Under the pieces are notes generated by a model. That model saw only the letters and a program-made list of their open reading frames with translations, had not been told where the DNA came from and did not search any database. This document shows, one piece after another, positions 1-8,638 of a stretch of 64,000 nucleotides of DNA (within the stretch, counting starts at the first letter, position 1; each line of letters begins with the position of its first letter). Where the stretch lies: contig NZ_CP024309.1 of assembly GCF_002944405.1 (NCBI RefSeq), positions 1 to 64,000 on the forward strand. The letters are read 5' to 3'. The position numbers and the translations under genes are program-made. This stretch comes from Sinorhizobium fredii. Lineage in GTDB: Bacteria; Pseudomonadota; Alphaproteobacteria; Rhizobiales; Rhizobiaceae.

Positions 1-30
1 GCGCGAGCGGTAAGCCTGTTTGCGTCGCAA

Positions 31-48
31 GAGTTACAGCTGTAACTT
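31..48. repeat. Left copy of an 18-bp palindrome
   Basis: The sequence GAGTTACAGCTGTAACTT is a near-perfect palindrome with only the last base off. A perfect version, GAGTTACAGCTGTAACTC, lies at 1359-1376. The two copies bracket the decayed IS5-type transposase, so they may mark the ends of the inserted segment or be two copies of a small repeat. I cannot assign them to a named family. Confidence 0.6.
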
Positions 49-112
49 GAGGCCTCTAGCATGCTGTTGATAAAGGTCCCTGGTTGTTTGGAGTCGTGGA
101 TGCGCGGCGGCG

Positions 113-1056
113 ACGTGAGGACGGGTCAACTCTTCAGCTATGTCGATCTGGAGGATCGTAGTCGACGTGATCATCCGCTGCGAGATCGGGCGGTCGTCGA
201 TCGCGCCTGAGAAGCTTATGCGCGCAATGCTTTTGCAAGCCTTCTTTTCGATCCGTTCTGAGCGCCTTTTCATGAAACGGCTGGAAAATGACCTTCAGTT
301 CCGCGGGTTGTCGACACCGGCGTTGACGATCCGGCTTCGGACCGTTTTGTGTTTTCGAAGAACCGTGACCGTGGCTGGAAGGCGAAATTCTGAAAAGTTC
401 CAGGGCGCGATCCTGGCGCAGCCCGAGGTTAAAGCACTGCAGTCAACGGACCACTTCTCTGCCGATGGCACGTTGATCAAAGCCTGCGCATTGATGAAGA
501 GCTTCGATGCTGATGCGCCTTGGGCGAACTCCCGTCGGAACGCCGGTCGGAATGCGGGAAGCAGACTTCACGGCACAAGGCATTCCAACCCTAAACGACT
601 GATCAACGTGCAAGTCTTTACTGGAAGGCACTGAAGGAAAACCGCCACAGTTGGCTGATCGAAGCGTCCCTGACGGAGCGCTAGCGGGTATGCCGCGCGG
701 CTGCGGCGCTGCAGATGATCGAATCCTTTGCTGACCGGTCACAAGCGATCGCTGGGTGACGACAAGGCCCCCGACATAAGTCACTTCGTTTGAAAATTTG
801 CGGTCGAGGAAAGGCGACGCCCCCAGGTGGCGCAGAACCTCCATGGTCGCCACTCGGCCGTTGACGAGTGCACGAGACGCCATGCCGGCTATAGGTTCAC
901 CTTGCGCGTCCGTAAGCGCATCGACGAGGCGTTCGGCTGGATCAGTCGGGGCGGGGCAAGATGAAGCTCCGTGTCCGCGACAGCGGCGGATGGGCCCTCA
1001 CTTTGGTGACCGCCGCTTATAGTCCGTTGCGGGTACCGAAACTGATGGCGGTGCCG
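113..1056 (+). pseudogene. IS5-family transposase, heavily frameshifted
   Basis: Pieces of an IS5-type DDE transposase can be read in several plus-strand frames. The N-terminal motif GQLFSYVDLEDRSRRDHPLR starts near 119. A segment reading APEKLMRAMLLQAFFSIRSE follows near 208-260. The region around the catalytic Asp, STDHFSADGTLIKACALMKS, lies near 440-500. The C-terminal part (VRKRIDEAFGWIS, then GWALTLVTAAYSPLRVPKL) ends near 1050. Intact relatives are about 330-380 aa in one frame. Here frame changes, internal loss and stops make it non-functional. The palindromes at 31-48 and 1359-1376 flank it. Confidence 0.8.
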
Positions 1057-2231
1057 TCATGGGCGGGGCTTAAAACTCGACCGATTGGCCGCTGGCGGGT
1101 CGCGGAGGCCGACCATTGGGATCGGGACTATCTCTACCTGGTTGAGCCTGCCGCAATAGCTTTCGGCGGCGATGCAAGCGACTCGATCTCGGATCACAAT
1201 GGTCTGGGTTTGACGAAATGGACGAGCTTCCGCGCGACGTTCATGCCGATTTGCTTCGACGATGACTCGATTGAGATGCTTCGCGTACGGCAATGGTAAC
1301 GAGGCCGTGCGGCTAGACCAGCCTGCTGGGTCGCGCTGGAGAATATAGGAAGCTGCAGGAGTTACAGCTGTAACTCCGAAAGTCTCGTCTCCTCTGCCTA
1401 AAATAGGCTCGAGTACCTGCTCCCAGCAGCACGATGCGCTTTTGTAGTGCTTGCGATAACGACGGCAAACAGTTCACCGAGCTGTCGAAAGAATCGACGT
1501 CTGGCGTCGTGAATAGCCCATCGACAACTGACCCCAGAACCTGGGTGAAGCCCGCGGTAAGGAACGAAAAGGACATTACAGCAGCGGTCATATAACCTTC
1601 TATGCAGACCCCGACGGGGAGACGATGTTCGGGGCCAGATCGCCAGCAAAGGTCTGACGCCAAAGCTGCTAAAGTTCTTCTTTGCGCACCATATCAGCGG
1701 ATCGCACTAGCTCTGACAATGGGATCCATCGCTCGAATGGCGATTACGACATGTGCAGGACGCCTGCTTCGAGGCGTAGCGTCAACGTGATTGCTTCATG
1801 ACTTCGGGGACGGAAGATCTCAGAAATCGGCCATCCCGCAATGCTTCTATCTGGGCTGGCATGACGTGTTCCGGATCGGCTTCCCACCGGCGCGGGTCCC
1901 TGATGGACGACTAAGCGAACAGCAGCGGCCTTCGCACCAAGCCTCAAGATAGCTGAGGCCCGAGGCGAGCGCCCCAGCGTGTTTTCTCCCATGCCGCCCC
2001 CTAGGTGCTTGAGCGTCGCGACGTCACCGTCGACCGGCAGCGCGGCCAGCTAATCTAGTCGCCCCGTGCGAACGGCAGGATGTCGTCGAGCCGTCGAACT
2101 CTTCGGCGCGGCAATGCACCGCTTGGCTGTTCGGATCAACCGCCTTAAGGCTATTGATCCTCTCGTCCAGTTTCCGGTGTTCCTTCCGAGTTGCGGAAAA
2201 TCCGTATATTCCGGACAATAGGAGTGTTGAT
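1057..2231. other. Degenerate region, no recognisable gene
   Basis: About 1.2 kb lies between the transposase remnant and the decayed antitoxin. Open frames are short and overlap on both strands, and none shows a family motif I recognise or a convincing ribosome binding site. The perfect palindrome at 1359-1376 is the only clear structure. It reads as decayed accessory DNA. Confidence 0.5.
1359..1376. repeat. Right copy of an 18-bp palindrome
   Basis: GAGTTACAGCTGTAACTC is a perfect 18-bp palindrome, matching the left copy at 31-48 in 17 of 18 positions. The spacing of about 1.33 kb is what one would expect for an IS5-size insertion, though IS5 ends are not normally self-palindromic. Confidence 0.6.
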
Positions 2232-2481
2232 ATGACGTCGACTGTGACCGCTGCGGCTGTTTCCGAGAAATTCGGGGCTATCAGAATGCCGCCGTGCGCG
2301 AGCCGGTATTACCAAGAACGGCCGGCCACGGACCCTGCTGCCTCCGAGGACTATCTGCCGGCTGTCGCAGCGCGCCCGTCGAAGCGACCACGGAGCTGAG
2401 CGACGCCGAACTTGCCGCGGTCGAGAAGTCCGAAATGGAGTCGGGTCTCGATCATCAATGCCGAACTGTTGACGGGCAAGC
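2232..2481 (+). pseudogene. Phd/YefM-type antitoxin, frameshifted
   Basis: The start reads MTSTVTAAAVSEKFG after a good AGGAG motif, matching the N-terminus of prevent-host-death antitoxins. The next segments, YQNAAVREPV and then TKNGRPRTLL, appear only after frame changes near 2272 and 2310. The C-terminal part (VEATTELSDAELAAVEKSEM) is in yet another frame. In this family the N-terminus binds the operator and the C-terminus neutralises the toxin, so the frameshifts should abolish both together. It immediately precedes a decayed toxin gene, the normal antitoxin-toxin order. Confidence 0.7.
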
Positions 2482-2870
2482 ATGCTGCCGACTGAAATCA
2501 AGATCTCTGGCACTGGCAACATCTCGAAGGTCGTGAGGAGGGAGATAAAACGGCCCTGCCTTGTGCTGGCGCTGCTCACGCCCCTCGAGGATGGCATGCC
2601 GATCGTGCGCGTGCTGCCGATTACCCATACGCCGCCGGCCCGATCCGACGAGCCGATCAGATTCCCGCAGGCCATCGAGCGCTGTCACGGCCTTGACGGC
2701 GAGCGCTCCCGGATTGTGCTTTCGGAAAGCAGTCGCTTTGCCTAGCCGGGACGGGACATCTGGCCGGCCGACAGCGGCTATTTCGGGCCGCGTCCCGCAG
2801 CGCTTGAAGCGGGCGAGGGCCTGCGGGGCGACAAAGAGATATTCGGTTATCTTGGGTTTTCCATAAATAC
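2482..2870 (+). pseudogene. PemK-like growth-inhibitor toxin, interrupted by a stop
   Basis: The frame from 2482 contains RPCLVLALLTPLEDGMPIVR, then PITHTPPA, then LGLDGERS-like and IVLSESSRFA segments. This is the core pattern of a PemK/MazF-like plasmid-maintenance toxin family found after Phd-type antitoxins. A TAG codon at about 2743-2745 falls exactly where the family continues with Trp-Pro-Gly (the next residues are PGRDIWP), so a nonsense mutation looks likely. The C-terminal tail is hard to recognise. With the antitoxin also broken, the module is probably dead. Confidence 0.65.
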
Positions 2871-3609
2871 GCTAATGTCCTGGGCGAACTCGTGGGACCC
2901 TTCGGCTTTTGGAATGAAGTTTGCGTGGTGAAAAAAGTTACGCCCGAGATGATCGAAGCGGCCTTGGGGCAACGGACTTTGCGGTCAACGCGACTTCGAG
3001 GCGCTGGATGAAGGCAGCACTTGTCGCTGCATTGAGCGCTTTGAAAGTCGAGCCGTTTGCTCGGGACTCGAAGCACGCGGACGACGACGAACAACCCTCT
3101 ACCGGTTTTCGCAAGGTGAGCTGAAAGTAAGGTGACGAGCAAACCGCTATTTCGCCTGAGCCAGATCCGCAGTTGCGCGGCACCAGTCAATGTGACGATG
3201 CACCACGAAGGCGCGGGCTGGAGAGAAGTCGTCGCAGCGAACGGCGAGAGCAGGGTGTCCAAGGAACAGATCAAGCCACGCAATGACCGGTTTACCATGT
3301 GCATGCGACGACGCCATGGAGGGCCGAAAGGGCAGCTGAGACGCTGGAATGACGGCTGCGGTCCAAGTTGGGAGGTTTCGACCGCAGTCTCCACCAAGAA
3401 TTTCCATTGAGGGTCGCTGCAAAGATGCCCTAGGTGCCATCGCCGCGTTTAAAAAAGCGGTTCATTTCCGCTAGGTGCCTCCCATCGAATTCCGGAAGAG
3501 GCGAGCTGCCCGTTTCCAAGCGCAGGCTTCTGCCGGGCGCGGAGGACCACCGTTTGGCCGGACGAAGGCCACACTCGGACGACAGCTTGGTCGCCTCATG
3601 ACCAGGCAC
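2871..3609. other. Unassigned region between the dead toxin module and the recombinase
   Basis: About 740 bp. An open plus-strand frame at 3132-3410 and a minus frame at 3147-3440 overlap each other, and neither has a recognisable domain or clear translation signal. I see no intact gene here. Confidence 0.45.
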
Positions 3610-4527
3610 TCAGGACCGAACCAGCCCGAAGCGGCGCGCCTCGTCCAATAGCGCCCTGACGGAAGACGGCTGCCATTTCCTGCCGCCGCCTGGCGGCCGC
3701 TCCTGCATCCGGTCCAATTGGGCGGCAATGTCGCGCAGCGACAGATCGGGATCGGCGATCGCGATGCCAGCAACCAGCCGCATCAGATAATGCTCGGGTG
3801 GCCGACGCGGGGATCGGCTGAGTAGTTCCGGGTCCGCGAGCTTTTCGCGCACCATCCGATGAACCGCCCGACGCAAGCGCTCGACCGTCCAGTCGTGACC
3901 TCGACGATTGAGAATACGCACGACATCGTCCCAGCCGTGCCGCGGCCGCAGCTGCCGTACGATCGGCAACCATGTCTGTGCCGACGCAATCAGTTCATCG
4001 AGGTAGGCGCGCTCGCGCGCTGCGGAAACCGCGCGGATTGCCTCCGGTCGGCGTTCCCGAAGCCCCGGATTGCCGGCAAGCCTGCCGCGAGCCTTTGCGG
4101 CCTGCATGCCGGACTTGGTTCTCTCCGCAATCAACGCACGTTCGAACTGGGCGACAGCGCCGAGCACCTGCAGAGAAAACATGCCTTCCGGTGTCGAGGT
4201 ATCAATCGGATCGTGCAGCGAGCGGAAATGCACCCCTCGCGTCACGAGGTCCTCGATGACCTCGAGCAAGTGGCTGACCGAAGGCGCCAGCCGGTGCAGA
4301 CGAACGACGACGAGCATGTCGCCGGCGGCAAGATCCTTCAGCAGCTTCGCAAGAACCGGCCTTGCCCGCCAAGCGCCCGACCGGTGCTCCTGGTAAATCC
4401 GATCGCAGCCGGCGGCGCGCAGCTCGTCGACCTGGGCGTCGTTGAGCTGGTCGGCCTTCGAAACGCGGGCGTAACCGATAAGCCTTTTTGGCGGGGAAGG
4501 GGGAGCGAGATGCGAAACTTTCGTCAT
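3610..4527 (-). CDS. Serine recombinase (resolvase/invertase family)
   Basis: A 305-aa site-specific recombinase. The resolvase catalytic domain covers roughly residues 15-150. It includes the nucleophile motif IGYARVSKADQ, with Ser in YARVS, then MLVVVRLHRLAPS and the helix QFERALIAERTKSGMQAAKARG leading to DNA binding. The C-terminal half is longer than in classic 180-200 aa Tn3 resolvases and carries two helix-turn-helix-like stretches (IVRQLRPRHGWDDVVRILNR and SLRDIAAQLDRM). It matches the larger resolvases of some Tn3-family or plasmid elements. No Tn3 transposase is present in the window, so it may be a remnant of a transposon or a plasmid multimer-resolution gene. One unusual point: the usual Asp of the 'DRLxR' motif reads HRLAP here. 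Confidence 0.85.
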   Translation of the reverse strand: MTKVSHLAPPSPPKRLIGYARVSKADQLNDAQVDELRAAGCDRIYQEHRSGAWRARPVLAKLLKDLAAGDMLVVVRLHRLAPSVSHLLEVIEDLVTRGVHFRSLHDPIDTSTPEGMFSLQVLGAVAQFERALIAERTKSGMQAAKARGRLAGNPGLRERRPEAIRAVSAARERAYLDELIASAQTWLPIVRQLRPRHGWDDVVRILNRRGHDWTVERLRRAVHRMVREKLADPELLSRSPRRPPEHYLMRLVAGIAIADPDLSLRDIAAQLDRMQERPPGGGRKWQPSSVRALLDEARRFGLVRS

Positions 4528-4949
4528 CGGTCTTTAGCGGCCGTTTCAAGGTCTGCCTGTACAGAAATGAATGCGTCAGAAAACGTACCTTTGCAAGCGT
4601 GTTTTATGACCTAAATGGAAGCCCGCCTGACTCGAAATGCCCGTGCGGATGACCCATGGACCATAAGCGGTCGCAAAATCGCGTCAGCGGGCGTCTGTGG
4701 CGGAAACGGCGCGAAATCAGCTGTTTTGGAGGGATCGGCCTTCCGCTCTGCCGTTTTGGATGGCCCATGTGGCTTTTACTTCCCGATCTCAATTGTAGCG
4801 CTAAGCTGAAAAACTGGCGCCGAACTTTGACCTAACGGATTCACACGGAGCAGGGGAGGGGAGTTCGAAATCGTTAGGCCCGATAGATGCGTGTTGGACG
4901 AATGCGCTCACAGTTATAAAACTGGCTGCCTACAACGATAGGATTCGGG
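4528..4949. other. Non-coding stretch with a possible recombination (res-like) site
   Basis: This stretch is upstream of the recombinase, where resolution sites normally lie. At 4575-4610 there is an imperfect dyad: GTCAGAAAACG, about 12 bases, then CGTGTTTTATGAC. Its length and AT-rich arms resemble a resolvase binding site. No coding sequence is evident up to 4949. The site is suggested by position and symmetry only. Confidence 0.35.
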
Positions 4950-5306
4950 ATGAGCTGGAAGCTGAGGCGGGTTAGGCAGTGTGCCAAGTGCCCTTGGAAG
5001 GTGTCGACGAACCCTCATGATATTCCGGGTGGCTATAGCGAGGAACTGCATCAGGCTCTTGTCCGCACCATCGCCGAGCCGGGATCGCTAGACAGCAGAG
5101 GTCATGTCATGGCTTGCCATGAGCATCCCCCAGGGGAGGAAGCCCACTGTGTCGGCTGGCTGATGAATCAGATCGGGCCCGGGAACAACATCCCTTTGCG
5201 TCTTCAAGTTATGTCTTGCGAGAACATTGAAGCGGTTATGTTGGAAGGCCCGCAGCACGAACGGTTTGAAGATACGCTGCCGAAAGGCGACGCGGCAGTT
5301 GGATAG
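4950..5306 (+). CDS. DUF6283 family protein
   Basis: A 118-aa protein beginning MSWKLRRVRQCAKCPWKVST. It has the Cys pattern CAKCPW near the N-terminus, then HVMACHEHPPGEEAHCVGW around residues 51-69, which look like metal-binding or Fe-S-type cysteines and histidines. This matches the DUF6283 family, small cytoplasmic proteins of unknown function common on phages and accessory replicons. It lies between the recombinase and the integrase and is transcribed alone. I infer no specific role. Confidence 0.75.
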   Translation: MSWKLRRVRQCAKCPWKVSTNPHDIPGGYSEELHQALVRTIAEPGSLDSRGHVMACHEHPPGEEAHCVGWLMNQIGPGNNIPLRLQVMSCENIEAVMLEGPQHERFEDTLPKGDAAVG

Positions 5307-5379
5307 GTGTCACCTGCTGCGATCGCCGAAAGGCTAGATTGGCGGCCGCTGCACCTTGGCACAGCTCTGATTTTCGCCA

Positions 5380-6528
5380 TTAGAGTCCCGACGCCTTGGT
5401 GAGGTTGACGCGAAAGCGGTCGCGCCGGCGCTGGTATTTGCGGGTCATCTCGGCGCTGGCATGGCCGAGCTGCTTCTGGACATAACGCTCGTCGACCTCG
5501 GCCGAGGAGGCAAGACCGGCGCGCAGCGAATGGCCGGAGAATTTTTCGGCTCGCTCACCCTCGCTGAGGTCGCCACGAATGCCGGCGGCCAATGCCGCCC
5601 TCTTGACGAGCCGCGCGACCTCGCGGTCATTCAATCGATCCGGTCCAACATCCCTCCCTTGGTCGCGGACGCGGCGGAAGAGAGGACCCTTTGCAACCCG
5701 GGCAAACTTGATCCAGCTTTCAACGGCGACGACCGGGCAGGTCGCATCCGATGAGCCGCGGCCAATCTCGACCTCGCGCCAGCCGGTCTTGCCGCGCAGG
5801 GTGACGAGCAGGCCCTTGTCGAGAATCTCGACCCAGCCGCGGCCGTCTTCGGTCTGGTCGCGACCGCAATCCAGTCCGACGATCTCCGAGCGGCGCAGGC
5901 CGCCCGCGAAACCGACCAACAACATTGCCCGATCCCGCATACCGCGCAGGGTTCCCCGGTCAAGCGTTTCGAGCATGGCGATCAGGTGCTCGGGCAGCAC
6001 CGCCTCCTTCTGACGGGGAGGGGCGGCATGGGTGTTGCGAATGCCGGCCAGAACGGTGGCGATGTGGCGGTCCTTGCGGTCGAGTTTTTGGTCGCCGCGC
6101 TGGGCGCAGTTCCACGACAGTGATGAAAGGCGGCGTTCGATGGTCGAGACGGAATTGGCCTTGGCGCCGCGCTCCGCTGTCCCGGACGCGAGAGCCGTGA
6201 TGTAAAGCCCGACAATCTGCGGATCCGGGGGGAGCGGCGAAAGGTTCTGCCGCCTGCACCAGGCTGCGAAGTGCTTCCAGTCGGAGGCATAGGCCTTGCG
6301 GGTGTTGGCGGAGCTGGAGGCCTCGACATAACCGCGGGCCCGATCGGCGAGGCGCCGGAGATGCGCCGGCAGCGCTGCGGTCGCCTCCGCAACAGGGGAG
6401 GGGAGTGACGCGCTGTTCTCGGCCGACGGCTCGGCCACGGAAACATCGTTGTCGCCGGCCGCGCTGTCAGACGGAGCAGAACTCTTCTCGACGTGCTTTT
6501 CGCTGTTTTGCTCGATGATTTGGCCCAT
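5380..6528 (-). CDS. Tyrosine site-specific integrase
   Basis: A 382-aa XerC/D-type recombinase. The first ~55 residues are Ser/Ala/Pro-rich, followed by a SAM-like N-terminal DNA-binding domain (ANTRKAYASDWKHFAAWC). The catalytic domain shows the first Arg in GFAGGLRRSEIVGL, the HSLRAG motif, LGHAS, and the nucleophile Tyr in EMTRKYQRRRD, so the Arg-His-Arg-His-Tyr set looks complete. It is transcribed away from the DUF1403 gene across a 125-bp region with two inverted repeats. It may mobilise the neighbouring cluster or serve in plasmid dimer resolution. No attachment site could be identified. Confidence 0.92.
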   Translation of the reverse strand: MGQIIEQNSEKHVEKSSAPSDSAAGDNDVSVAEPSAENSASLPSPVAEATAALPAHLRRLADRARGYVEASSSANTRKAYASDWKHFAAWCRRQNLSPLPPDPQIVGLYITALASGTAERGAKANSVSTIERRLSSLSWNCAQRGDQKLDRKDRHIATVLAGIRNTHAAPPRQKEAVLPEHLIAMLETLDRGTLRGMRDRAMLLVGFAGGLRRSEIVGLDCGRDQTEDGRGWVEILDKGLLVTLRGKTGWREVEIGRGSSDATCPVVAVESWIKFARVAKGPLFRRVRDQGRDVGPDRLNDREVARLVKRAALAAGIRGDLSEGERAEKFSGHSLRAGLASSAEVDERYVQKQLGHASAEMTRKYQRRRDRFRVNLTKASGL

Positions 6529-6547
6529 TTCTCATATAGTGAGCAAA

Positions 6548-6632
6548 ACGTCCGATAATGCAACATTATCAGACGTAAATCTTTGCCGACGAGCTGTGCG
6601 GTTATGGGCTAATTTTATGGCATAAACCGCAC
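6548..6632. promoter_or_regulatory. Two inverted repeats in the integrase/DUF1403 divergent intergenic region
   Basis: The first dyad, 6548-6576, has 13-base arms ACGTCCGATAATG and CATTATCAGACGT separated by CAA, with one mismatch. The second, 6596-6632, pairs GTGCGGTTATG with CATAAACCGCAC, with one bulged base and an AT-rich spacer. Both lie between two divergent start codons (6528 and 6654). They could be operators controlling both genes, or arm sites for the adjacent tyrosine recombinase. The symmetry is seen directly; the role is inferred. Confidence 0.55.
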
Positions 6633-6653
6633 GCTTGCGATAAGGTTGCTGAC

Positions 6654-7607
6654 ATGGATTCGCTCGCTCCACAGCCGATATCGTCGTCCCTTCCACCCGC
6701 CCAGCTACCGTTCTGGGCCATGCCACGCGGCCGAGAGCCGAACGAGCTCGACGCCGCCTTCACCGCCGGCATCGCCCTGAAATCGCTCGACGATCTCGTC
6801 CGAAGCGAACCCGTCTGGGCCGGCTGCTGGCGCGCCAGGCAGGCGCTGAAATGCGCTGCGGCCGCCGTTCGGCTGATGGGTCGAAACGAGGACGAGGCGG
6901 CGCTTCGCGACGCCGTGCTTCTCACCGCGCCGGGAGGCGATCCCGGCCCCGCCGGAAGGGTGCTTTTGGCCTTCGAAAGGTTGTCCACACGCAAGGCCGC
7001 CATTTCCTCGAAGGCCGTGGCCGAGCTGGCTGATCTGCTCGCTCTCGCCTGGGACGACCGGCTGGCGGCGGCCGTCGATCATGTCGACAATGCCCTGCAG
7101 TCCGGCCGCGCCGGGCCGTTTGCCGCGGCGGACCTGGTGAGCGCCATCCACGCCGCCCGTCCGGATGCCGAGCCGCTCGCCTGGGCACTGGCCGATGCCC
7201 TGGTAGCCTCCATGCTGAAATGGCCGTTGCCCGTACCGCTGCTGATGGGCGAACGCTATGGATCGGCTTTCCGGACGCTTGGAGGCAGGGGTCGCGTGCG
7301 GCCGGGCGAGACGGCCTTCCCCCGCGCCGTATGCCTGGCCCTGGTCGAAGGTACAGGTGCTGCGCTGCGTGCGGCCGGCGAAATTGCCCGTCGCGCGGAA
7401 AAACTTCTTGCCATCACACCGAAGGTCCGCACCAAGGGCGCCGAGACCGTGATCCGCAAACTGCTCGACGAGGATGCCGCGCCGGGCGTCGCGCCCGGCG
7501 CCAATCTCTCCCGTTGGGCCAGCACACGGCTGTTCGAGCGGCTGGAAGGTTTCGGCGCGGTTCACGAACTGTCCGGGCGCTCATCCTTCCGGATTTATGG
7601 ATTGTGA
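6654..7607 (+). CDS. DUF1403 family protein
   Basis: A 317-aa protein matching the rhizobial DUF1403 family. The N-terminal ~90 residues ([18 protein letters not shown], then [18 protein letters not shown]) align by eye with the N-terminus of the DUF1612-type protein at 8639. The extreme C-terminus ([20 protein letters not shown], then SFRIYGL) looks like a winged-helix segment similar to the tail of Fic-associated proteins. No Fic catalytic motif is present. It is followed after two bases by the ScpB-like gene, so the pair is almost certainly co-translated. Function unknown; a DNA-associated role for a plasmid or island is an inference. Confidence 0.85.
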   Translation: MDSLAPQPISSSLPPAQLPFWAMPRGREPNELDAAFTAGIALKSLDDLVRSEPVWAGCWRARQALKCAAAAVRLMGRNEDEAALRDAVLLTAPGGDPGPAGRVLLAFERLSTRKAAISSKAVAELADLLALAWDDRLAAAVDHVDNALQSGRAGPFAAADLVSAIHAARPDAEPLAWALADALVASMLKWPLPVPLLMGERYGSAFRTLGGRGRVRPGETAFPRAVCLALVEGTGAALRAAGEIARRAEKLLAITPKVRTKGAETVIRKLLDEDAAPGVAPGANLSRWASTRLFERLEGFGAVHELSGRSSFRIYGL

Positions 7608-7609
7608 GC

Positions 7610-8302
7610 ATGGCCGGAACCAGACCCGCAAACACATCCCGCAGCGAAAGAAGGAAGGCCGCGGATGAACGTCTGATTGATCGGGAGCTGGAGGACCTGC
7701 CGGCGGAGCTTCGCTGGCGTGAATGGATGTTGCGGGTCGAGGCCGTTATCTTCGCCTCGGCCGAACCAGTCGCCCGTGAGACCTTGGTGCGTGTGGTCGG
7801 TCGGTCCTGCAGCATCGATCTCTTGATTGAGGACCTGCGTGAGGAAATACGAACACGACCCTACGATATCGTCGCGGTCGCCGGCGGCTGGCAGCATCGC
7901 ACCCGCGCCGCTTATGGACCGGTAATCCGAGCTTCCGCCGCCCCGACCCGTTCAGGGGCGGCAAGCCTCTCCGAATACGAGGCGGCCGTTCTGATGGCAA
8001 TCGCCTATCTGCAGCCGGTAACGCGCGGGGAGTTGTTGAAAGTCTTCGGTAAGGACGTAAGCCGCGACACGATCGGATCGCTTCGCGACGCCGGGTTCAT
8101 CGGCTCAGGGCCACGGAGCCCCACGCCTGGGGCGCCCTACACGTATGTGACGACTAAGCAATTTTTGTCGGTGTTCGGCCTCGAGACGCTGCGCGACCTG
8201 CCGGATCTCGAGCGGTTGGAAGATGCGGGGCTGCTCAGCCGGCAGGCGCTTGTACAGGACACCATCGCTGAGCCAGAGAGCCAAGCGTTGGAGGGTGAGT
8301 GA
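7610..8302 (+). CDS. ScpB-like segregation/condensation protein
   Basis: A 230-aa protein. After a charged N-terminal ~35 residues, it shows the ScpB pattern: LRVEAVIFASAEPVARETLVRVVG (first winged helix), then SLSEYEAAVLMAIAYLQPVTRGELLKVFG (second winged helix, normally 'LTQAALETLAIIAYRQPITR'). ScpB is a kleisin-associated subunit of the SMC-ScpAB condensin in the nucleoid. I chose the ATG at 7610, two bases after the DUF1403 stop. No ScpA or SMC gene is nearby, so it may work with chromosomal partners, compete with chromosomal ScpB, or act on its own as a DNA-binding protein. Confidence 0.85.
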   Translation: MAGTRPANTSRSERRKAADERLIDRELEDLPAELRWREWMLRVEAVIFASAEPVARETLVRVVGRSCSIDLLIEDLREEIRTRPYDIVAVAGGWQHRTRAAYGPVIRASAAPTRSGAASLSEYEAAVLMAIAYLQPVTRGELLKVFGKDVSRDTIGSLRDAGFIGSGPRSPTPGAPYTYVTTKQFLSVFGLETLRDLPDLERLEDAGLLSRQALVQDTIAEPESQALEGE

Positions 8303-8638
8303 GTTTCCAGCTCTGGCAGCTTTCTCTAGGTCCCGATCGTCTTGCGTTGGTCGACCGATGTCGAGGACAACCATGGCTGTCATAGACTCTGAGCAGGTCG
8401 TGGAAGCATCTCAAAGTACGTTATAGGACTGCACTCGTTTAAGTCGGCCATAGAAGTAATAGAAGTAATAGAAGTATGTGTAATACGTTTCATGGTTCAG
8501 TGATATACCCATAGAATTACGATGACTATCGATACGAGGTACTTATCGCAAGTGAGACGCCGAACTAGCGGCCATATCCAGTGAGGAACACTAACTTTTA
8601 AATAGAGTTCGTGTAAGAAATCATTTACCATAATTTCA
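8303..8638. other. AT-rich intergenic region upstream of the DUF1612/HTH gene
   Basis: About 336 bp of non-coding sequence, clearly more AT-rich than its neighbours. It carries a short tandem repeat at 8451-8477 (TAGAAGTAA twice, then TAGAAGTAT). It likely holds the promoter of the gene at 8639. I could not fix a -35/-10 pair with confidence. Confidence 0.5.
8451..8477. repeat. Three tandem copies of a 9-bp unit
   Basis: TAGAAGTAA, TAGAAGTAA and TAGAAGTAT run head to tail. The region is AT-rich and lies ~160 bp upstream of a protein with a helix-turn-helix. It could be a small binding array or a slippage product. Confidence 0.7.

Noticed and set aside
2657..3397. Long minus-strand open frame of 246 aa
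   Set aside because: It runs antisense to the decayed toxin gene and has no recognisable motif; Cys/Arg/Pro-rich composition is typical of a shadow frame.
8451..8477. Three tandem 9-bp units as a CRISPR or iteron array
   Set aside because: Too short, with no spacers and no replication initiator nearby; reported only as a small repeat.
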